From NCBI GenBank assembly GCA_947168565.1, contig CAMVMM010000022.1, positions 1-34,175 on the forward strand: DNA of 34,175 bases, read 5' to 3'. Each line of letters opens with the position of its first letter. Within the stretch, counting starts at the first letter, position 1. Below the pieces are notes generated by a model, which worked only from the letters and a program-made list of their open reading frames with translations, ran no database searches and was not told the DNA's origin. The stretch comes from an uncultured Clostridia bacterium (GTDB taxonomy: Bacteria; Bacillota; Clostridia; Christensenellales; CAG-138). The translations under genes and the position numbers were made by a program. Positions 6,481-13,004 of the stretch are shown piece after piece.

Positions 6481-9400
6481 TTAGTCTTCCTTCTTCCTGA
6501 AGAGCACGATGCCTGCGCCTGCCACTACTGCCGCGATACCTGCACCGACCATAGCGATGGTACCGGTGGGAGGTGCGGGCGGGGTGGTGGGCTCGGGAGT
6601 GGGCTCACCGGGAACGGCGGTGGGCTCTACCGGGGGTTCGGTGGGCTCTACCGGGGGTTCGGTGGGCTCCACGGGAGGCTCGGTGGGCTCTACCGGGGGT
6701 TCGGTGGGCTCTACCGGGGGCTCGGTGGGCTCTACCGGGGGCTCGGTGGGCTGAACGGGTTCATCAACGATGGTGATGGTGCCGTCCGTCCACATAAGGT
6801 CTACGCTCTGCTCATGGGAGTCGGGCATATAGACCATTTCAAGAACCTCAAGGTCGAGATCAAGCACGGAGCCGACCTCCGCATTTTCGGAAACGCGGAA
6901 GTTTACGGTAAAGATGTTGCCGGTGCCGGAGAAGGGATTCTCGGGAACGGGGGCAACTGCCGCATAGCGGATGGAGCCGGGGATGGTCTCATAATCGAGC
7001 ACGTTGAAGCCTTCGCGCGCGATGATCTCGTGCATGAACGGGCCGCTCTCGATGCTCTCGATGGTGAGAAGCTCGGTGTCGTAGTCGATGGTGAGGGTCA
7101 GACCGTGAGCAAGATAGTTGCCGTCGATAAGAAGCTCAACGGGAACGAGCTCGCCGGGGGCCGCCTCGTAATCGGGAACGGTAAGCTCGGCATACTGCTC
7201 CATGGGAGGCTCGGTGGGCTCTACCGGGGGTTCGGTGGGCTCTACCGGAGGCTCGGTGGGCTCGGTGCCGACGGTGACGTATGCGGGAACCGCAACGTTA
7301 TCGATGGGGGTGTTTTCGCCGCCAAGCGGGAAGTTGATGAACTCAGCCACCACGGGGATGAAGCCGTAGCTGCCGTTTGCAATGCTCTCGCTCGCCTTGA
7401 ACCTTGCGGTGAAGATGATGCCTTCAGCGGTGAAGGGATCGGTGGGCATCATGACGCCAACGCGGACGGAACCTGCGATGGTGGTGTGATCGATGATCTG
7501 GGTGCCGCCGAGGTCGATGACCTGCATGAGGACGTCGCCGCGGGTGGTGCCGAGAACCTCGAAGTTCGCCTCGTCGTAATTGAGCTGGAGGTTCAGACCA
7601 TGAGCCTCATACTCGCCCTCGATGCGCACGGAAACCTCAAACTCCTCGCCGGGCTCAACGGACTCGGGAGCTTCTACATAGAAGCCGACCTGACCGGGAG
7701 CGGGGGTCACGATGGGAGCCTGGGTGGGCTGCTCGGTGGGAACCGCAGTGGGTTCGGCGGTGGGCTCAGCGGTGGGCTGGGGCTCGCCGCCCTCGCCGAA
7801 GAACTCGACCTGGTCGATCCAGATCTCGTAACCATCATACATATTGTCGTAGAACGCAAGGTAGATGGTGTTTCCGGCATACTCGGAGAGATCGAACTCA
7901 TAGTGGGTCCAGGGATCATCGTAGCCGCTGGGAGCGTTGATGTTGCCCTGAAGCAGAACCATGGAGTTCACGTCGGGAGCAAGACCAACGTACACGGAGA
8001 AGGTCTCGGGATACATGCTGTTCGCGTTGCTTGCATAGAAGCTTACGCGAGCGGAGCCGTTGGGGAGGGTAACGGCGGGAGAGATCGCCCAGTTGTCAGC
8101 CTGATAAGCGCCAACGTAGTCCACGAAGGAGTAGCTGAGGATGAACCTGCTGCCCTCGTGAGCAAACGCGGTGTAGTCATAACCGCCGGGGTTGTTGTCC
8201 GAAGATACCCAGTTGGTGTTGTCAACGCCGAGGAAGGTCCATGCGTTCACGTCCTCATCGGTCTCGAAGTAGTAGCCTGCGATGAGGCCGTCCGGTCCGG
8301 GAGCGGGAGGATTGGTGGGCTGCACGGGAGGATTGGTGGGCTGAGAGGTGGGAGCCGCAGTGGGCTGGGGCTCGCCGCTGTCGGTGATCTCAAGATCAAC
8401 GCGGTCGTTCTGGCCGCCCATGCTCACGGTGAAGGTGTAGGTCTTGCCCGCCTCGAACTGATAGTTGTCATAACGGCCGGGGATGCTGCCGTTGGAGGAA
8501 GCGATCCAGATGCGGTCGCCCGGAGTCGGGTTGGTGATGCACCAGTCGTAGGTGCCGGCGGGAACCATAACGCTGCCCTGGCCGGTGACGATGATGTTCT
8601 GAGTGGTGAGTACGCCGTCCGCATTCTCGGGGATCTTGTACTCGAACGCTTCGTAAACGCCTGCGGGGGCGTTGCCGCTCTGGGTCAGACCGCCCGTTTC
8701 GGGGATGATGCTGCCGTAAGCGGTGGCGTCGGCATCAAGAAGCATCTGATAGCCGGAGCCGTCGCCCCAAACGTCAGCGGGAAGGTTCAGCACAACGGTT
8801 GCGTAGCCGCCGGGCGCCGGAGGATCGGTGGGCTCCACGGGCGGGTTGGTGGGCTGAGAGGTGGGAGTCGGAGTGGGCTGGGGCTCGCCGCTGTCGGTGA
8901 TCTCAAGATCAACGCGGTCGTTCTGGCCGCCCATGCTCAGGGTGAAGGTGTAGGTCTTATTGGCCTCGAACACGAAATCATCGGCTCTGCCTGCAGCGGT
9001 GCCGTAGTCGGTTGCGATCCAGATGGTGCCCGCGTTATCGGGGTTGGTGATAACGTAGTCGTAGGTGCCGGCAGGCACGGTGATGGCAACGCTGCCGTTG
9101 ATTACGAAATTCTGGGCATAGGGAGAACAGTCCGCATTCTCGGGGATCTTGTATTCAAAGTCGGCATAGCTGGTGCCGGTGAAGGTGCCGGTTGCGGGGA
9201 TGATGGTGCCGAAGGCAGTCGCATCCGCGTCAAGAAGCATCTGATAGCCGGTGCCGTCGCCCCAGATATCCTCGGGAACGTTCAGCACAACGGTGGCATT
9301 GCCGCCGGGTGCCGGAGGATTGGTGGGAGCCTCGGTGGGAGCCTCAGTGGGAACCTCAGTGGGAACCTCGGTGGGCTCGTCGGTGGGAGCCGGAGTGGGC

Positions 9401-9981
9401 TGATCGCCGCCGCCGGTTACCTCAACCGCAGCGCCCACAGCGGTGGACTCGATCGGGGTGTTGCTGCCGCCGATGGGCATATTGAAGAACTCGGTAACAA
9501 CGGGCATGATGTTGTAGATGCCGTTTGCCGCGCCTTCCTTTACCACAAACCTCACGGTGAACACGGAACCCTGAGCGGTGAAGCCATCCGTGGGCATCAT
9601 AACGCCAAGACGAACCGAACCGGGGATGGTGGTGTAGTCAAGGATCTGAGTGCCGCCGAGGTCGATGACCTGCATGAGAACGTCGCCACGGGTGGTGCCG
9701 ACAGCCTCAAAGGTATTGGCATCGTAGTTCAGCTGGAAATTCAGGCCATGAGCCTCGTAGGTGCCGTTAAGATTAACGGTGACCGAGAACTCTTCGCCTA
9801 CCGCCGCAGTTGCGGGAGCTTCAACGGTGAAGCTGCCTGCATCCGCAGGGGTAACGGGGGTGCCGGGCCTGCTCTCGTCGTTGCCGGGAGCGGGCGCAGT
9901 CTGCGTCATGGCAAATGCGGGAACGGCTACAAGGGAAAGAACCATTGCCACCGCAACTACCATTGCAAGAAATTTCTTCAT
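6481..9981 (-). CDS. Wall-anchored scaffoldin: three cohesins, two DUF2436, one cleaved-adhesin domain
   Basis: 1166 aa from the ATG at 9981 (AGGAG nine bases upstream). Order: signal peptide 1-24; cohesin 1 about 50-191; Pro/Thr linker; DUF2436 about 230-366; linker; DUF2436 about 395-537; linker; cleaved-adhesin (choice-of-anchor J-like) about 565-733; linker; cohesin 2 about 765-905; linker; cohesin 3 about 930-1075; a PTEPPVE-repeat linker; then APPTG, a hydrophobic span and RKKED, a variant LPXTG sorting signal. Cohesin signs are the opening VxxGEEFxVxV, an LNYDxxxFE strand and a late FTxRFxxxE strand. Cohesins 1 and 2 share TTRGDVLMQVIDLGGTQI; cohesin 3 is clearly divergent. DUF2436 repeats WGDGxGYQMLLDADAT, as in gingipains. 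The protein should display dockerin-bearing partners, several encoded just upstream. No sortase gene is in the window. It has its own promoter and a structured leader. Confidence 0.88.
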   Translation of the reverse strand: MKKFLAMVVAVAMVLSLVAVPAFAMTQTAPAPGNDESRPGTPVTPADAGSFTVEAPATAAVGEEFSVTVNLNGTYEAHGLNFQLNYDANTFEAVGTTRGDVLMQVIDLGGTQILDYTTIPGSVRLGVMMPTDGFTAQGSVFTVRFVVKEGAANGIYNIMPVVTEFFNMPIGGSNTPIESTAVGAAVEVTGGGDQPTPAPTDEPTEVPTEVPTEAPTEAPTNPPAPGGNATVVLNVPEDIWGDGTGYQMLLDADATAFGTIIPATGTFTGTSYADFEYKIPENADCSPYAQNFVINGSVAITVPAGTYDYVITNPDNAGTIWIATDYGTAAGRADDFVFEANKTYTFTLSMGGQNDRVDLEITDSGEPQPTPTPTSQPTNPPVEPTDPPAPGGYATVVLNLPADVWGDGSGYQMLLDADATAYGSIIPETGGLTQSGNAPAGVYEAFEYKIPENADGVLTTQNIIVTGQGSVMVPAGTYDWCITNPTPGDRIWIASSNGSIPGRYDNYQFEAGKTYTFTVSMGGQNDRVDLEITDSGEPQPTAAPTSQPTNPPVQPTNPPAPGPDGLIAGYYFETDEDVNAWTFLGVDNTNWVSSDNNPGGYDYTAFAHEGSRFILSYSFVDYVGAYQADNWAISPAVTLPNGSARVSFYASNANSMYPETFSVYVGLAPDVNSMVLLQGNINAPSGYDDPWTHYEFDLSEYAGNTIYLAFYDNMYDGYEIWIDQVEFFGEGGEPQPTAEPTAEPTAVPTEQPTQAPIVTPAPGQVGFYVEAPESVEPGEEFEVSVRIEGEYEAHGLNLQLNYDEANFEVLGTTRGDVLMQVIDLGGTQIIDHTTIAGSVRVGVMMPTDPFTAEGIIFTARFKASESIANGSYGFIPVVAEFINFPLGGENTPIDNVAVPAYVTVGTEPTEPPVEPTEPPVEPTEPPMEQYAELTVPDYEAAPGELVPVELLIDGNYLAHGLTLTIDYDTELLTIESIESGPFMHEIIAREGFNVLDYETIPGSIRYAAVAPVPENPFSGTGNIFTVNFRVSENAEVGSVLDLDLEVLEMVYMPDSHEQSVDLMWTDGTITIVDEPVQPTEPPVEPTEPPVEPTEPPVEPTEPPVEPTEPPVEPTEPPVEPTAVPGEPTPEPTTPPAPPTGTIAMVGAGIAAVVAGAGIVLFRKKED
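6618..6764 (-). repeat. Seven 21-bp repeats coding the PTEPPVE linker
   Basis: The unit CGGTGGGCTCTACCGGGGGTT repeats about six times plus a degenerate seventh. It encodes the flexible spacer between cohesin 3 and the wall anchor. A shorter array of the same unit lies near 7208-7264 between cohesins 2 and 3. Copy number is likely to vary between strains. Confidence 0.85.
8996..9255 (-). repeat. 260-bp segment identical to 20776-21035
   Basis: Inside the first DUF2436 domain of the scaffoldin. By direct comparison it matches 20776-21035 base for base (constant offset 11780), with mismatches immediately outside both ends. Confidence 0.85.
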
Positions 9982-9985
9982 GCGT

Positions 9986-10005
9986 AAATCTCCTTCCAAA
10001 GATTT
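9986..10005 (-). promoter_or_regulatory. Hairpin enclosing the scaffoldin ribosome binding site
   Basis: In the mRNA AAATCT pairs with AGATTT around the 8-base loop TTGGAAGG, so the AAGGAG Shine-Dalgarno lies in the loop and 3' stem. The same arrangement precedes the 1153-aa dockerin gene (23348-23365). It could tune translation; this is inference. Confidence 0.5.
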
Positions 10006-10010
10006 ATTAA

Positions 10011-10104
10011 GTCTAATGCGCGGTCCATGATGCCCGCTCAAGGGGAGCGGGAAGCGCGGACCGGCAGTAGCTTCGAGATTGGATGCGCGGCGCATAAGTT
10101 AGAC
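10011..10104 (-). promoter_or_regulatory. Folded 5' leader of the scaffoldin mRNA
   Basis: GTCTA and ATGCGC (10104-10090, 4-nt bulge) can pair with GCGCATTAGAC (10021-10011), closing a domain. The domain holds a hairpin of CGGTCC/GGACCG with an inner CCCGCTC/GAGCGGG stem (about 10021-10062). It lies between the promoter and the ribosome binding site hairpin. I do not recognise a known riboswitch class. Confidence 0.45.
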
Positions 10105-10143
10105 AGAGCTCTAATCTGCGGGAGCGCATATTGATACGGTAAC

Positions 10144-10172
10144 AGTATATCAGAAAGCGGTCGATATTGCAA
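10144..10172 (-). promoter_or_regulatory. Extended -10 promoter of the scaffoldin gene
   Basis: Minus strand: TTGCAA (10172-10167), 17-bp spacer ending TGA, TATACT (10149-10144). This implies a leader of about 155 nt. Confidence 0.7.
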
Positions 10173-10336
10173 TCATTTTTTATGCTTTGCCCCAAAAAAA
10201 TTTTTGCCTGTTTTGTAAGCATCTGTATATTCCCGATCGGCAGCGGAATACTTGCGCTTCCGTTTGCGCGCTTGCTTCGCCGCCCGATTTACCGTGTGCA
10301 AAATGATTTTTCTATGAACAAAGCATAATAATAGTG

Positions 10337-10361
10337 AAAACCCCGCGCCCTGCGGGGTTTT
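10337..10361. terminator. Perfect-stem intrinsic terminator after the 793-aa dockerin gene
   Basis: AAAACCCCGC (10337-10346), 5-nt loop, GCGGGGTTTT (10352-10361). Symmetric, so it can work on both strands; it separates the dockerin gene cluster from the scaffoldin promoter. Confidence 0.8.
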
Positions 10362-10434
10362 GAAAGTTCGTACGGACGGATGCTTTGGCGGCTGCTGCCT
10401 TCGGCAAACGCCGTGCGCCTGCGGGTCAAATCAG

Positions 10435-10471
10435 GCCTTTCCGGCAAGCCGGGCATCACTTGCCGAAAGGC
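10435..10471 (-). terminator. Long hairpin directly after the 793-aa dockerin gene
   Basis: GCCTTTCCGGCAAG (10435-10448) pairs with CTTGCCGAAAGGC (10459-10471) with one bulge, 24 bp after the stop. There is no U-tract. It may protect the 3' end or act with the terminator at 10337-10361. A second, weaker stem lies at about 10386-10413. Confidence 0.45.
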
Positions 10472-10495
10472 AAAACCAGCTCGGCGCAAGGCGGG

Positions 10496-12877
10496 CTACG
10501 CCAGTCCCGCCGCCATGCGAAGCACCTGCACCGCGTCCGCAATGCTCACGTATCCGTCGCCGTTCACGTCCGAAAGCGCAAGCGCCCTGCCCTCAAGCAG
10601 CGAAAGCTCCATCGAGTGCCGCAGAATGAGCAGCGCGTCCGCGGCTGTGATGCCGCCGCTTAAATCGGCGTCGCCCAAAAGCCCCGCGTCGCTCACGCCC
10701 TCGGCGCTGATATAGTCCACGTTCAGCCTAAAAAGGCGCAGATCGGTATAGTGGCGGAAGCCGACCCTGATATTCTGCCCTGCGTAATCATTAAGGTAAA
10801 CTATCCTTTCCGAGGGATCGCGCGGCGCTATGAAATACGCAAGCTCGTCGCTCCAGGTTTCGCCGCCGTCCGTGGACACGTAGATGCCGAGCGGCTCCAT
10901 ATAGCCGTCGGGATCCTGCCCGTTCATCCAGAATTTGATGCTCGTGCCGCAGAATTCCGGCGTTATCATCCAGTTGTCGGTGCCGAACTGCCCCGCGCCC
11001 TCGCCAAAGGAGAAGCTTGCCGCGCAGCCCGCGCCCTCGTAAAGATTGATATAGGGCTCGTCCATGCTCCAGCGCCAGCTCAGCTCATCGCCGTCCGCGT
11101 CCTCAAATTCAAAGCCCTGCAAAAGCGGATCGGACTCAAAATCCCACACTGTTGCGTTCGGATCGAGGAAGCGCGCGGTGATCTCGGTATCGTTATATAT
11201 GGGCTCGCCGCCGTAGTTCCAGTTCTGAAACTCCCTGTCCGGGTGCTCCGGCACGGCGGGGAAGGAGGCTTCATCAAGCACAGTGCCGGGCGGCACGAGC
11301 CTTTCCTCTATAAGCGAGCCGTTCACGCCGTCTATAAAGCGCACGGCAAGCTCGTTTCCCGCTATGGGGCCTGTGGGAAGGTCATCCACCGTGTAAAGGC
11401 AGCAGAGCTCATGCCCCGCGCTGCCGATAACCCCAAGCGGCGCGGCGCTGCCGGTGGCGGGGTCGATAGTATAAAGCCCGTTGTCGTAGCTTGCGGTGTA
11501 CTGCGCCCAGAAGAGCTGATTTGTGTTGTGATCCCAAACCATATCCTGAAAATACTGAAGCCCCACGCCGATTGGGCCGACGGGAGTGCATACGGCGGTT
11601 TCAAGATCCACGCGCACAAGCATGGCGCTGCTTTGATGGGCGGTAAGGCCGTAGCAGTTGCCCTCGCCGTCTATCGCAATGCTCATCAGATTATCGTTTA
11701 TTCCCGTGAACGGCGCAACCCTCGTCACGTTTCCCGTGGCAAGCTCCACAATGCCGAGATAGCGCGGCTCATCGGAGCCGGTTCTGCCGCAGAGCGCAAA
11801 CATTCTGTCGCTCGAATGATCGTACGCCATGGAAAAAACGCCGTCCGCGCAGGAGCCGCCGGGGAAAACGATTTGATTTGTTACGGGATCCATCACGTAC
11901 ATCCTTGTGTCCGTGCCCATGGAGGCGTGCATATAGCCATACACCATGCCGCCCGCGAACGCCGCCGCGTAGGTTTGGCCGAACGGCTCGAGCATGGGCA
12001 TGAGCTCCGTTACCTGCGAAGGGTCGTAATCATTGAACGCGACCCAATGCCCGGTATACGCGCCGCTCATATCGTAAACCGAGATGCCCCGAAGCTCCAC
12101 AGCGGGGGGCGCGGCAAGAACCGTGACGCTTGCCGAGGCGGAAACGGAGGGGTTTGCGAAGCTTGTGACGGTGATCGTGGCGCTGCCCTCGCTCACGCCG
12201 GTCACAACGCCCGTTTCATCCACCGTGGCAACGGCGGTATTATCTATTGAAAAGCTTGCGCTCGTGTCAAACGCGGTTTCGGGCAGCATGGCGTATTCCA
12301 CCTGCACCCTTCGGCCCGTTTTCACCACCACGGGCTGCACCGAAACGGACGCGGGCAGCACCGGAGCGCCGACGTATACGTTGTCCAGATACGCGCAGTC
12401 CCCGTCGGCATCCACGCTTCCGTCCTTTTTAAACTCAAAGGAAAGCTCGTGCGTGCCTGCGGGAAGATAGCCGGCGTAACGCTCCCAGCCCTCGCGCCTG
12501 CCCCACTCCTCAATAAGGTCGCCGTCGATGCGGAACTGAAGGCCGTCCCACACAAGGCCGAGGCCGTTTTCGTTGCCCTCGCCCCTCGACCAAAAATCAA
12601 AGGAGATCACGTCCCCCTCGTTCGCATTCACCGTGGTGCGCACCGAGGAGCGTGAATCGGCAACGCCGGAGTTTCCGCTTTTGGCATATTCGCCCTCCAC
12701 CGCCCAGGGGTATTCGGGGCCTGTGGAAAACTCAAGCGTTCCGCCCGGCACGTTCAGCGCCTCGTTCAGATTCGCGGCGTCAAGCGCGCCCGCTTCCGCC
12801 GTCACAGCGCTCTTGGGCAGGCTGAGGCAGCCCAAAAGCATGAATGCGGCAGTAATAACAGCAAGTATTTTTTTCAT
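10496..12877 (-). CDS. Secreted dockerin protein with Big_2, propeller-like, InlB-repeat and cleaved-adhesin domains
   Basis: 793 aa; GGAG lies six bases before the ATG. Order: signal peptide about 1-31; jelly-roll-like N-domain about 36-172 (opens with NLNEALNVPGG and ends AYLDNVYVGAP); Big_2 Ig-like domain about 177-256; YVTN/NHL-like repeat region about 257-506 (strands such as MSIAIDGEGNCYGL and GLYTIDPATG), probably a beta-propeller; InlB-type repeat about 507-576; cleaved-adhesin domain about 577-727 (DNWMITPEF, IYVSTDGGETW, FRHYTD); type I dockerin about 728-793 with loops DADLSGGITAADA and DVNGDGYVSIADA. The leader sequence contains LLGC, a poor lipobox, so lipidation is possible but not favoured. 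Last gene of a run of dockerin paralogues, ended by a strong terminator. Probable role: a cohesin-bound adhesin. Confidence 0.85.
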   Translation of the reverse strand: MKKILAVITAAFMLLGCLSLPKSAVTAEAGALDAANLNEALNVPGGTLEFSTGPEYPWAVEGEYAKSGNSGVADSRSSVRTTVNANEGDVISFDFWSRGEGNENGLGLVWDGLQFRIDGDLIEEWGRREGWERYAGYLPAGTHELSFEFKKDGSVDADGDCAYLDNVYVGAPVLPASVSVQPVVVKTGRRVQVEYAMLPETAFDTSASFSIDNTAVATVDETGVVTGVSEGSATITVTSFANPSVSASASVTVLAAPPAVELRGISVYDMSGAYTGHWVAFNDYDPSQVTELMPMLEPFGQTYAAAFAGGMVYGYMHASMGTDTRMYVMDPVTNQIVFPGGSCADGVFSMAYDHSSDRMFALCGRTGSDEPRYLGIVELATGNVTRVAPFTGINDNLMSIAIDGEGNCYGLTAHQSSAMLVRVDLETAVCTPVGPIGVGLQYFQDMVWDHNTNQLFWAQYTASYDNGLYTIDPATGSAAPLGVIGSAGHELCCLYTVDDLPTGPIAGNELAVRFIDGVNGSLIEERLVPPGTVLDEASFPAVPEHPDREFQNWNYGGEPIYNDTEITARFLDPNATVWDFESDPLLQGFEFEDADGDELSWRWSMDEPYINLYEGAGCAASFSFGEGAGQFGTDNWMITPEFCGTSIKFWMNGQDPDGYMEPLGIYVSTDGGETWSDELAYFIAPRDPSERIVYLNDYAGQNIRVGFRHYTDLRLFRLNVDYISAEGVSDAGLLGDADLSGGITAADALLILRHSMELSLLEGRALALSDVNGDGYVSIADAVQVLRMAAGLA

Positions 12878-12923
12878 GTGTACTCCGTTAAATTGATTTT
12901 ATAAACTATGATTTTTGATCAAA

Positions 12924-12953
12924 CCCGCCGCAAAAAAGCGCTTTTGCGGCGGG
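12924..12953 (-). terminator. Terminator between dockerin genes
   Basis: CCCGCCGCAAAA pairs perfectly with TTTTGCGGCGGG around AAGCGC. It follows the stop of the 784-aa gene by about 50 bp and is nearly the same sequence as the terminator at 15404-15433. Confidence 0.75.
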
Positions 12954-13004
12954 AGGGCGTGAAGTCGTGAGGGAGAGAGAGCGGGAGAGCGTGAGGGCGG
13001 GAAA

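Noticed and set aside
6469-9987. A 1172-aa plus-strand open frame opposite the scaffoldin gene
   Set aside because: It mirrors the codon bias of the minus-strand gene, gives Gly/Leu-rich nonsense without domains, and has no promoter or ribosome binding site. The cohesin, DUF2436 and sorting features are all on the minus strand.
9982-10095. Longer N-terminus for the scaffoldin
   Set aside because: The extra 38 codons lie in the structured leader and would precede a clear signal peptide; the ribosome binding site fits the ATG at 9981.
10011-10140. Known riboswitch (c-di-GMP, c-di-AMP) in the scaffoldin leader
   Set aside because: I looked for the conserved cores of these classes and found only short chance matches, so it is left as an unnamed folded leader.
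12800-12877. Lipoprotein signal (LLGC) in the 793-aa and 784-aa dockerin proteins
   Set aside because: The -2 position is Leu and a better signal peptidase I site (AEAGA) follows; the other paralogues lack the Cys.
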